64,000 bases of DNA from Rhizobium sp. Q54 (lineage in GTDB: Bacteria > Pseudomonadota > Alphaproteobacteria > Rhizobiales > Xanthobacteraceae), in NCBI GenBank assembly GCA_945907045.1, contig CAMDSH010000002.1, positions 62,001-126,000 of the forward strand, given 5' to 3'. The translations under genes were made by a program, and so were the position numbers. A model generated the notes under the pieces. That model worked only from the letters and a program-made list of their open reading frames with translations, had not been told where the DNA came from and searched no databases. Positions 25,499 through 33,838 of this stretch are shown here, in pieces. Numbering within the stretch: the first letter of the stretch is position 1; each line of letters begins with the position of its first letter.

Positions 25499-27649
25499 AT
25501 GCCGAAAGATCTTTTTTGCACTCTGGGGCCTGCATCGCTCAACGAGCAGGTTATACCTCGGCTTGCTGAGCTCGGCGCGACGCTTTTTCGAGTCAATTTG
25601 TCGCACACCAAGATCCTGGATTTGAAGAAAACCATCGGCATCATTCAATCACTGACCGATGTGCCAGTGTGTCTGGATACCGAAGGCGCTCAGATCCGAA
25701 CAGGCGATTTTGCTTTCGGTCCCGTCGAACTTAGAGAGAACAGCTTTGTAGAGGTTTCGATCAACCTCGAACCAGGCAGCGCGAACAGCTTTAATATTTA
25801 TCCACGCGGCATCGTCCGCGAATTGGAAGTTGGTGATTTCGTCAGCATCGATTTCAATTCAGTATTGGCCCAAGTGGTGGACATGCATGAAGGCGGCGCC
25901 ACCCTCCGGGTCCTGAATGGAGGTAAGATAGGCGGCAATAAAGCCATAACAGTCGCGCGCGACATCGCCATGCCGGCGCTCACGGAGAAAGACGTGACTG
26001 CGCTGGAGATCGGTAAGCTAATGGGTGTCCGGCACTTTGCGTTGTCGTTCGCCAATCAATCCGGGAATGTCGATGAGATCAGGCGGCGAGTCGGTGTGGA
26101 CAGCTACATCATATCCAAAATTGAAACCTTGCAGGGCTTAGCTAATTTGGAAGCAATCGCGAAAAAATCCGATTGCCTTCTGATCGACCGAGGCGACCTT
26201 TCGCGTCAAGTGGCGCTTGAAAACATCCCGGCCACACAGAAATTTATCATTCGAACCGCGAAGTCTCTGAAGACGCCCGTTGTGGTCGCCACCAATCTTT
26301 TGGAATCGATGGTCACTACACCGTTGCCGACACGGGCGGAAGTGAATGACGTATACAATACGTTAGCCGACGGCGCCGACGGATTGGTGTTGGCAGCTGA
26401 AACCGCAATTGGTCAGTTTCCAATACGGGCGGCGAAGATGATCGCTACAATAATTCGGAGCTTTGAGCGAACCGCTGTCGAAGATCGGCCGCACAAAAAT
26501 CAAGAGATATCGTTTCTTGTGCCGCCTCATGGTGGTGCGCTGATCAACAGGGTCAACCGGGACATGACCGGCCTATCTGATCTGCCCCAAGTGACGGTCA
26601 GTATGACTGACTTGTTGGATTGCGAACAAGTTGCGATTGGGACTTACTCGCCGCTTACCGGCTTCATGAACCGGGAGACGTTAGAATCCGTTTTATCGTC
26701 GCATCGACTGCCGGATGGAACGATTTGGACGATGCCCATCGTCCTGCAGATCAGTGAATCTGCCGCAAAAGCATTTTCCGTAAGGGACCGGATTGCTCTG
26801 GTTTCGGAGAGTGGCGACATTCATGCCGTACTTGATGTCAGCGACATGTACCGACCCGAAATGCAGAAGTTAGCCCAGCAATGGTTTGGGACATCGAGTT
26901 CGGATCATCCTGGCGTCGCGCGTGTATTTGGTGCGGGACCGGTATTCGTCGGCGGGAACATTACCCTGACTCAGCATATCCCCTCACAATTCCGACACTA
27001 TGCTTTGACTCCGGCCGAAACACGGATTCTCTTTGCGCATAAGGGATGGACCAAGGTCGCGGGCTTCCATACGCGAAACGTCATTCACCGCGCGCACGAA
27101 TATCTTCATAGGAAGACGTTACGCGATACCAAGGTCGATGGATTGTTAATCAGCCCGGCGATTGGGCCGAAAAAGAAGGGTGACTTTCACGCGGATTCAA
27201 TACTCGAAAGTTACCAATTGATGTTTGATTTTGGCTTGTATCCGATCAATCAAGTTGTGCTTGGTGCATTTTCCACATACTCGAGATATTCGGGACCGCG
27301 TGAAGCGGTGTTTACAGCCCTTTGCCGCAAAAACATGGGTTGCAGTCATTTCATCATGGGTCGCGATCACACTGGCGTTGGCAACTACTATGCGCCTGAC
27401 GCCCTGCCAATGCTGATGGCGCAAATCGGGGACCTTGGAATCGAGCCGGTGATTTACAACGCAGTTGCCTACGATCCTGTAGCGAATGACTATACGGAGA
27501 CGGCAAATTCGGGGACTGTTCCGATCAGCGGGTCCGATGTGCGCCGTTTACTCGAAAATGGAGAAAATGTGCCGGAATGGCTGGCCCGCGATATCGTCGT
27601 GGACATGTTGCGCAGGAAGATGGCAGCCGGCCAGCCCGTGTTCCAGTAA
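25499..27649 (+). CDS. Pyruvate kinase-like / ATP sulfurylase fusion
   Basis: The 716-residue protein joins two enzymes. Residues 1-325 form a pyruvate kinase A/B domain: 'RVNLSH' (31-36), 'DTEGAQIR' (60-67, usually DTKGPEIR), 'SKIE' with Lys207 and Glu209, 'DRGDL' (230-234) and 'VATNLLESM' with Thr265. The allosteric C domain of normal pyruvate kinases is absent. Residues 335-716 form a single-chain ATP sulfurylase: the PUA-like part with 'LTGFMNRE', 'FHTRNVIHRAHE' (523-534, usually FQTRNPxHRAHE) and 'MGRDHTGVG' (620-628). The second half makes APS from ATP and sulfate; the first could remake ATP from PEP and ADP. It follows a sulfotransferase-like gene and, with cysC, completes a PAPS supply route. 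Confidence 0.9.
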   Translation: MPKDLFCTLGPASLNEQVIPRLAELGATLFRVNLSHTKILDLKKTIGIIQSLTDVPVCLDTEGAQIRTGDFAFGPVELRENSFVEVSINLEPGSANSFNIYPRGIVRELEVGDFVSIDFNSVLAQVVDMHEGGATLRVLNGGKIGGNKAITVARDIAMPALTEKDVTALEIGKLMGVRHFALSFANQSGNVDEIRRRVGVDSYIISKIETLQGLANLEAIAKKSDCLLIDRGDLSRQVALENIPATQKFIIRTAKSLKTPVVVATNLLESMVTTPLPTRAEVNDVYNTLADGADGLVLAAETAIGQFPIRAAKMIATIIRSFERTAVEDRPHKNQEISFLVPPHGGALINRVNRDMTGLSDLPQVTVSMTDLLDCEQVAIGTYSPLTGFMNRETLESVLSSHRLPDGTIWTMPIVLQISESAAKAFSVRDRIALVSESGDIHAVLDVSDMYRPEMQKLAQQWFGTSSSDHPGVARVFGAGPVFVGGNITLTQHIPSQFRHYALTPAETRILFAHKGWTKVAGFHTRNVIHRAHEYLHRKTLRDTKVDGLLISPAIGPKKKGDFHADSILESYQLMFDFGLYPINQVVLGAFSTYSRYSGPREAVFTALCRKNMGCSHFIMGRDHTGVGNYYAPDALPMLMAQIGDLGIEPVIYNAVAYDPVANDYTETANSGTVPISGSDVRRLLENGENVPEWLARDIVVDMLRRKMAAGQPVFQ

Positions 27650-27729
27650 GACGACTTAATGAACGATATGCAAGGCCGTTCAGAAACTGCGCGTCGTCAG
27701 TCATCATTTACCAGCGAGATCAATAGCTA

Positions 27730-28755
27730 ATGAACACAGAAAAATTCAATTTGGATGGCCAAAGCATACTTGTGACCGGCGGCACCGGTTCATTTGGTCA
27801 GAAAATGGTTGAGCACCTTCTCTCGCATCATAAGCCACGCAGGCTGGTAGTGTTCAGCCGGGATGAGCTCAAGCAATACGAAATGGCGCAGCGCTATTCG
27901 GAGAGCGAGTATCCATGCTTGAGATATTTCATAGGCGACGTCCGTGACGGAAAAAGGGTTTCACGCGCTTTTGCTGGCGTGGACATTGTAATCCATGCGG
28001 CTGCTATGAAACATATCACCGCGGCAGAATACAATCCGACCGAATGCATTGCAACGAATGTCCTGGGCGCAGAAAATGTGATCGATGCTGCAATCGAAAA
28101 CGACGTTGGGCGTGTCATCGCGCTTTCAACCGACAAGGCAGCAAATCCTATCAATCTTTATGGGGCGACTAAGCTGTGTTCCGACAAGCTGTTTGTTGCA
28201 GCAAACAATCTTGCGGGCAAGCACCAGACACATTTTTCCGTGGTTCGTTACGGAAACGTTGTTGGGTCGCGTGGTAGCGTCATTCCATTGTTCAAGCAAC
28301 TGGCGGCCAACGGGCAACGAATTTTACCAGTGACCCATCCGGAGATGAGCCGTTTTGTGATCACCTTGGATCAAGGCGTCAGTTTTGTCCTAGGCTCACT
28401 TGAGCAGATGCTGGGCGGCGAAATATTTATTCCGAAGCTGCCGAGTATGAAAGTCATCGATTTGATCCCACTGATCGCGCCGGGTGGTGGGTACGATGTC
28501 ATAGGTATCCGGCCCGGTGAAAAATTGCATGAAGTGATGATCCCGGGCGAGGAGTCGCGGAACTGCATCGATATGGGTGATCACTATGTCCTTCAGCCCC
28601 CGCATCATTGGTGGAATATGTCAAAATTTGTTGAGCGCGTTAAGGAGCGAGGGAAGCCGATCGAGACGGCATTTGAATATGCAAGCAATACCAACAATTG
28701 GTGGGTTTCCGGTGATGAGTTGAGTGCGCTTGTTCAGGCGGTGGCGGCGCGTTGA
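27730..28755 (+). CDS. pseB: UDP-GlcNAc 4,6-dehydratase, inverting (PseB)
   Basis: PseB converts UDP-GlcNAc to UDP-2-acetamido-2,6-dideoxy-L-arabino-hexos-4-ulose, the first step to pseudaminic acid. The 341-residue SDR has 'TGGTGSFGQKM' (16-26), 'AAMKHITAAEYNP' and 'LSTDKAANPINLYGATK', which are the PseB/FlaA1 signatures, including the Asp-Lys pair and the Tyr-x-x-x-Lys. The end has 'IGIRPGEKLHEVMI'. It lies 80 bases after the kinase-sulfurylase fusion, so it may have its own promoter. The rest of the pse genes follow at once. Confidence 0.93.
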   Translation: MNTEKFNLDGQSILVTGGTGSFGQKMVEHLLSHHKPRRLVVFSRDELKQYEMAQRYSESEYPCLRYFIGDVRDGKRVSRAFAGVDIVIHAAAMKHITAAEYNPTECIATNVLGAENVIDAAIENDVGRVIALSTDKAANPINLYGATKLCSDKLFVAANNLAGKHQTHFSVVRYGNVVGSRGSVIPLFKQLAANGQRILPVTHPEMSRFVITLDQGVSFVLGSLEQMLGGEIFIPKLPSMKVIDLIPLIAPGGGYDVIGIRPGEKLHEVMIPGEESRNCIDMGDHYVLQPPHHWWNMSKFVERVKERGKPIETAFEYASNTNNWWVSGDELSALVQAVAAR

Positions 28756-28758
28756 ACT

Positions 28759-29733
28759 GTGCGCTGGGGATTTCGGGTAGCAACTGATTCGCGAGTGGGT
28801 GCCGGCCATGTCGTCCGTTGCCGGGCACTCGCCGCTGCTCTCGATGAACCGACGATCCTTTTCGCCGATCCATACGACGAAATTTCCGCCAACCGTTTTC
28901 ATTGGTCGACAGAGACCATCTTCGAGCCGATGCGCGACGCTGCAACCAACGCGATCGAAGCTCTCGCGCAGGGGCAGATTGATGTTCTGATTTTCGACGC
29001 GTATTTGATGAGTGACGGCGTGGTCGAGGATGCTGCTACTGCCGGTGTTACTGCGGTATTTCGAGACGGAAGGCCATACGGGCCCGAAGCGATCACAATT
29101 GATCCCAATCCTGGTGCAAGTGATGCGGCGGGGGTGTTATCAGGGCCGACCTACATGCCGCTCGCCCGTCCCTTTGCAGCGCTGCATGATGAGGCGAGGC
29201 ATTACGAATATTCGAAAGCTGATCCGGTCAATGTGCTGGTGGCGTTCGGTGCGCGAGACGGCGCAGACATCACAAGCGCGGTTTTGGACGAAATGAATAA
29301 ATTATCTCGTCCACCCAGGACAAAGGTCGTGCTTGCATCATCCTCTGTTCACGCGAAGACGGTGGCGGCAAAGGTGGCTGAGTTTTCGTGGGTTGAAATA
29401 TTGGAAGCCCAGCATGACATCGACGCGCTGTTAGGCGGATTTGATCTGGCTATCGGAGCGCCGGGCGTTTCCCAATTCGAGCGCGCTTGTTGTGGCTTGC
29501 CTACCATTTTGGTGCCTCAGAACGAAAAGCAAAAGCCGCTCGCAGGCGACTGGGCGAATAGCGGTGCAGCGATTTGCTCGTCGGTGGCGCCTGGGGCCAT
29601 TGCGAGTGCTCTAATCAGCCTCCTTGGTAATCCTTCTCGCATCGCTGAGATCCGTCAGCGCTGTCTGTCCATGGTAGACGGCAGGGGGGCGGCTCGTTTG
29701 TCGGAAGCCTTGAAACAAAGAGCGGTTCGTTAA
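28759..29733 (+). CDS. pseG: UDP-sugar hydrolase of pseudaminic acid synthesis (PseG)
   Basis: PseG removes UDP from UDP-2,4-diacetamido-2,4,6-trideoxy-L-altrose. The 324-residue GT-B-fold protein has 'VGAGHVVRCRALA' with the catalytic His near residue 17, 'VLIFDAYL', 'VLVAFGARDG' and the C-terminal 'DLAIGAPGVSQFERACCGLPTILVPQNEKQ', matching the MurG-like nucleotide-binding loop of PseG. The start is GTG at 28759, 3 bases after pseB. It precedes pseC, an order different from the canonical pathway order but common in such loci. Confidence 0.9.
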   Translation: MRWGFRVATDSRVGAGHVVRCRALAAALDEPTILFADPYDEISANRFHWSTETIFEPMRDAATNAIEALAQGQIDVLIFDAYLMSDGVVEDAATAGVTAVFRDGRPYGPEAITIDPNPGASDAAGVLSGPTYMPLARPFAALHDEARHYEYSKADPVNVLVAFGARDGADITSAVLDEMNKLSRPPRTKVVLASSSVHAKTVAAKVAEFSWVEILEAQHDIDALLGGFDLAIGAPGVSQFERACCGLPTILVPQNEKQKPLAGDWANSGAAICSSVAPGAIASALISLLGNPSRIAEIRQRCLSMVDGRGAARLSEALKQRAVR

Positions 29734-29738
29734 TTTCG

Positions 29739-30911
29739 ATGTCGATTCGTTTTCCTTATTCACGTCCCGAAGTGACAGATGCCGACATTCGTCTGGTCGT
29801 AGAATCAATGCAGGGCCAGTTTCTCACGCAAGGGCCGATGCTTGAGGCATTTGAGTTTGCACTTGCGCGGACGCTGGGGGCCAAGAATGCGATTGTCTGT
29901 AATTCCGGCACTGCTGCGCTGCATCTTGCCTATCTTGCTCTCGATCTTGGAGTTGATCGTGGTCTGTTGACGAGCCCCATCACCTTTCTCGCGACGGCGA
30001 GTGCTGCTCGCATGTGCGGCGCCCCAGTGGTTTTCGCGGATGTAGACCCCGTCATGGGGAACTTGACGCCGGACATGGTCAAGGCGGCGCTGAGCTCAAC
30101 CAAAGAGCGAATCGCTGCGGTCACGGCCATCCATGTCGGCGGCCGGCCGTGCGACATGCCCGAACTTCGGAAGCTCACAAATGAAAGAGGCCTCGCGTTG
30201 ATCGAGGACGCATGTCATGCGCCGCTCGCGTCTTATCGCGGCTTGAATGGAGAAAGTCATTACGTCGGCGCCTGCGCGCATTCTGACATTGCGGTATTCA
30301 GTTTTCATCCGATCAAGCATGTGGCGATGGGTGAGGGCGGCGCCGTCCTGACCAATGACGTTAAGATTGCCGAACGTGTTCGTACGTTGCGCAATCACGG
30401 CATGACTCGTGATCCGCGAACTTGGGTGAATGCACCGGAACCTGATGCACCTTGGTATTATGAAATGCACGAGATCGGATGGAATTATCGTGCGTGCGAG
30501 ATGCAATGTGCGCTTGGGTTAAGTCAGTTGGCGCGCGTTGAAGACGGTATCCACCGGCGTCGTCATATTGCCGGGCAGTATGATCGTCTGCTTTCGGGCC
30601 TCAACCACCTCACGCCGCCGCCGCCGTCAGAGGGCAATGTCTGGCATCTTTATCCCATTGCCATCGACTTCGAGGCTGTTGGTAAAACGCGCGGGCAGTT
30701 GATGACTGCGCTAGCGGCGCGGGGGATCGAAACACAGGTGCACTATATCCCGGTGAATCGTCAGCCCTATTATGAAAGTCTGGGAGCCAACGCGACGCCC
30801 GGTGCTGATCTTTACTACCAGCGCACGCTAAGCATTCCGATGTATCCAGGCCTTTCTGACGTTGACGTTAAATATATCGCTGACAGCATTCGCGACGTGC
30901 TTTGCTATTGA
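29739..30911 (+). CDS. pseC: UDP-4-keto sugar aminotransferase (PseC)
   Basis: PseC installs the 4-amino group on the PseB product with PLP and glutamate. The 390-residue DegT-family protein has 'IVCNSGTAALHLAYLAL', 'SPITFLATASAARMCGAPVVFADVDP', 'LIEDACHAPLAS' and the Schiff-base Lys in 'FSFHPIKHVAMGEGGAVLTND'. The 'FHPIKH' context is usual for PseC and related enzymes. It starts 5 bases after pseG. The same family occurs at 10.4 kb (LegC) and 60.8 kb (WbpE-like), so the assignment rests on its place between pseG and pseI. Confidence 0.9.
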   Translation: MSIRFPYSRPEVTDADIRLVVESMQGQFLTQGPMLEAFEFALARTLGAKNAIVCNSGTAALHLAYLALDLGVDRGLLTSPITFLATASAARMCGAPVVFADVDPVMGNLTPDMVKAALSSTKERIAAVTAIHVGGRPCDMPELRKLTNERGLALIEDACHAPLASYRGLNGESHYVGACAHSDIAVFSFHPIKHVAMGEGGAVLTNDVKIAERVRTLRNHGMTRDPRTWVNAPEPDAPWYYEMHEIGWNYRACEMQCALGLSQLARVEDGIHRRRHIAGQYDRLLSGLNHLTPPPPSEGNVWHLYPIAIDFEAVGKTRGQLMTALAARGIETQVHYIPVNRQPYYESLGANATPGADLYYQRTLSIPMYPGLSDVDVKYIADSIRDVLCY

Positions 30912-30930
30912 ATCCGCCTAGGCAATTTAC

Positions 30931-32817
30931 ATGAACAATTCGTTCGCTTTTGTTGACACCCTCGCGGGCGTCGCGGCAGCACGTCAGCGGCGATTCATTT
31001 GCATTGCAACGGACTATCCAATGTTGGCGCACGATTTGCGTGCGGGTAAAAATATTCAAGACATGAGCATCCATCTACAACAGGCCGAGGCGACGCAGAT
31101 TGGTCGGCGCGCCACGGACATATTGCTAGCGCTCGATTCCAAACTCGAACACGGTGAAGCATCGATCCGTTACGGCGGGCGTGCCGGCCCTCTCAACGTG
31201 GCAATCGTATTGCGCGCGCTTTTGAATGGTCTGATTCAGCGCGGCCTTATGGCTCAGCGGAGTCTGGCCAACCACGGGCCGGGTCCATTCGTGCTAATGG
31301 TTCCCGACCACCCGCGTTGGCATATCATCGCGCCTTGGAACATACCTCGCTTTGCTTGTCCTTACCGTCCGCTTGCTGAAGCGGGTTTTTTTGACAACAG
31401 GCCAATCGAGCATGTGCCAGTCTCCTTTGAGCCGCCGACCGATTTCAATGACACCGCAATCGACGATTTGTGGTTGCGTGTGTCGCTGGTTCCGACACCG
31501 CAGGCCGTGTATGAACTCGCGAAGCGGATCAACCTGACTGAGTGGAAACAGAGCCCGATTGCTATCGGTAAGCTCGGCGAAGCGCTGAGCGAGACGTTAC
31601 CTTGGCTTGCCATCAAAGGCCTTGGCTTTAGCAAGTTTAGACTGCCGGCTTATGCGGGCGCTGTATCGCTGCCATTTGGAGCGGCCGTCCAAGCAGATCC
31701 CTGGCTCGACAAACATGCTGGTCCCATCTTGCGTGAGGGCTTGGCCGCACTTGGGCTTTTTCCCGAATATGCTGTAAGCGCCATTGCGGGCGTGGTTCTT
31801 CAACACCTCTCGGCTGGCTTGGCCGGCCTTCGTCCATTGATCGAAACCCTCGAAGCGGAGCTGGACAGGACATTTGGTAAGACAAAGCGTCTTTGCACGC
31901 TCATGACAAGCGGCGTTTTCGGCCCGATGGGGACTCAGCTGATCTCGCTCTGCCGTGAACGAGGCATTGTTCTTGTCGATTTCGAACATGGCACAACCAC
32001 GGGAATTGCGGAGTCCGTGGAGCGACGGCTGAGTACCTCAGAAGTTACGACTTGTGATGTGCTGATGGCGTCATCGCCGCGTGCCGCCCGGTCATTCACC
32101 CGCGCACCAAGAAACCGAAATGAAATCAAGGTTATAGGCTTGGCCGATCAAACCCGACGCATCGGATTTCGCCCCTTGCAACGGCATTTGGCGCGCCGCC
32201 GGCTGAAATTGCGGCGAAGCGAAACTGTCGTCATGCATGTCTCAACTTTGCTCTATGGCGGCAATATGCGCTCCGCCTACGATAGTTCCGTTGAGCATTA
32301 CGTCTTCTCGACCGAATCGAAGCTCCTCACCGATGTCTATGGGCGGATCTCGAAGACTGTTCTTTACAAACCTTACCCGACACAACGTTACCCGCATTCT
32401 GCTAGCTATCGAGATATATTTCCCCTTGCTCCCAATATACGACTGATCGATTGGGCGGACTTTCGCTACGTACGCTCGGCCGCCGATATTATCGTGACCG
32501 AGGCGAATTCCAGCACGATCGGTTGGTGCGTCGGCGCTGGAGTTCCAATGGTTCATCTGGGTTCTAGACGAGTCAATGCATTGCTTGACGACGAACTGCG
32601 ACAGCAATTTTCCGATTCATTTTTTACAATTGATATGGACAATCCGAATTGGACGCGCGCGCTGTCGAATCTGCTGGGTCGCAAAATGCGTGACATTCAA
32701 GGAGAGTGGCTGGATAAGCGCCACGCACGTGAGAAATTATTGGCAGACGGCATATTCGGTCCGCCTGGATCGGTCGGAAGGCGGGCGGCGAAAATGATTA
32801 GAAGTTTACATGACTAA
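30931..32817 (+). CDS. Unrecognised 628-aa protein of the pse operon, possible nonulosonate transferase
   Basis: No named family is evident to me. The N-terminal 300 residues are mixed. From about 335 to 620 a GT-B-like pattern appears: 'GIVLVDFEHGTTTGI', 'VMHVSTLLYGGNM', 'VLYKPYPTQRYP', then 'AADIIVTEANSSTIGWCVGAGVPMVHLG', close in pattern to nucleotide-sugar-binding loops of the LIC12162-like and capsule transferase groups. Its stop overlaps the start of pseI by 8 bases, so it is firmly inside the operon. I infer that it transfers the pseudaminic acid derivative made by its neighbours. Confidence 0.5.
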   Translation: MNNSFAFVDTLAGVAAARQRRFICIATDYPMLAHDLRAGKNIQDMSIHLQQAEATQIGRRATDILLALDSKLEHGEASIRYGGRAGPLNVAIVLRALLNGLIQRGLMAQRSLANHGPGPFVLMVPDHPRWHIIAPWNIPRFACPYRPLAEAGFFDNRPIEHVPVSFEPPTDFNDTAIDDLWLRVSLVPTPQAVYELAKRINLTEWKQSPIAIGKLGEALSETLPWLAIKGLGFSKFRLPAYAGAVSLPFGAAVQADPWLDKHAGPILREGLAALGLFPEYAVSAIAGVVLQHLSAGLAGLRPLIETLEAELDRTFGKTKRLCTLMTSGVFGPMGTQLISLCRERGIVLVDFEHGTTTGIAESVERRLSTSEVTTCDVLMASSPRAARSFTRAPRNRNEIKVIGLADQTRRIGFRPLQRHLARRRLKLRRSETVVMHVSTLLYGGNMRSAYDSSVEHYVFSTESKLLTDVYGRISKTVLYKPYPTQRYPHSASYRDIFPLAPNIRLIDWADFRYVRSAADIIVTEANSSTIGWCVGAGVPMVHLGSRRVNALLDDELRQQFSDSFFTIDMDNPNWTRALSNLLGRKMRDIQGEWLDKRHAREKLLADGIFGPPGSVGRRAAKMIRSLHD

Positions 32818-33838
32818 TATGATCTCTATTGCTGGGCGCGAGATTAGCACGGACACGCCGTGCTTCATCATCGCCGAGATCGGAATCAATCACGGCGGTA
32901 ACGAGAAAGTTTGCGCAAACATGATATCGCAGGCCGCGGCTGCGGGCGCCGATGCAATAAAGCTACAAACGGTGACGCCGGAGGAAAGCTATCACCCTGA
33001 TACCGACAGCTATCGGTTGTTTCGTGAAAGCGTGCTGTCGCGTGAAGCGCTGCAGCGATTGATGGCGCAAGCGCGCTCAGCGGGTATTATTTTATTTTCC
33101 ACGCCCGGCGATCCGACAGCTTTGCGATTGATGTGTGACCTTGGGATGCCGGCAATTAAGATTTCTTCGGGACTTCTGACCAATCTGCCGCTCATCCGTT
33201 TGGCCGCTGCGTCTGGTAAGCCCATGATCCTGTCGACCGGTATGGCGCGCTACGACGAGGTGCAAGCTGCAGTTGTCGCAGCGCGGGCGTCTGGATGCCA
33301 AGAGCTGGCATTGTTACAATGCACGTCGCTGTATCCGGCGCCTACAGAAACGCTGAATCTGAGGGCCATGGATAGTCTAAAGGGCATAAGCTCCGGCCCA
33401 GTCGGTTTTTCCGATCATCACGCAGGTTATCTCGCCTGTGTCGCCGCCGTTGCGCATGGGGCGACATTGATCGAGAAACACTTCACCCTCGATGCAACGG
33501 TACCGGACGCGGATCACGCCATCTCTATCGAGCCGCACGAATTCTTCGAGATGGTCAAGACCATTCGCGATGTTGAGGCGATGCTCGGCAGACCGGAAAA
33601 GGCGCCGGTAGAGGCCGAAGTGCGGTTGCGCGCCGGGCGTCATAGACGATTGGTGGCGGCACGAAATATTAAAGCAGGCGAAACGATCCGTGCAGACGAT
33701 TTGTATCTCATGCGGCTTCCGGCGGATCATGAAGGCCTTTCCGCAAGTCGTATCGAGGATGTGGTCGGGCGGCGGGCAACCCGCCCGATTGCAAAATTTT
33801 CTGGTCTTACCGAAGACATGATCATCGGTGTAGCGTGA
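32810..33838 (+). CDS. pseI: Pseudaminic acid synthase (PseI, NeuB family)
   Basis: PseI condenses the free diacetamido-trideoxy-L-altrose from PseG with PEP. The 342-residue protein shows 'IIAEIGINHGG', 'AIKLQT', 'AIKISSGLLTN', 'VGFSDHHAG', 'IEKHFTLDATVPDADHAISIEP' and the SAF domain near 280-335. 'VPDADHAIS' rather than the 'GPDHxAS' of LegI is seen in PseI-type enzymes. The ATG at 32810 is 8 bases inside the upstream gene; an ATG at 32819 is an alternative. The next gene overlaps by GTGA. Confidence 0.9.
   Translation: MTNMISIAGREISTDTPCFIIAEIGINHGGNEKVCANMISQAAAAGADAIKLQTVTPEESYHPDTDSYRLFRESVLSREALQRLMAQARSAGIILFSTPGDPTALRLMCDLGMPAIKISSGLLTNLPLIRLAAASGKPMILSTGMARYDEVQAAVVAARASGCQELALLQCTSLYPAPTETLNLRAMDSLKGISSGPVGFSDHHAGYLACVAAVAHGATLIEKHFTLDATVPDADHAISIEPHEFFEMVKTIRDVEAMLGRPEKAPVEAEVRLRAGRHRRLVAARNIKAGETIRADDLYLMRLPADHEGLSASRIEDVVGRRATRPIAKFSGLTEDMIIGVA

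Noticed and set aside
25499-26480. Housekeeping pyruvate kinase
   Set aside because: The domain lacks the C-terminal regulatory part, has changed motif residues and continues in frame into ATP sulfurylase. It is not a separate glycolytic enzyme.
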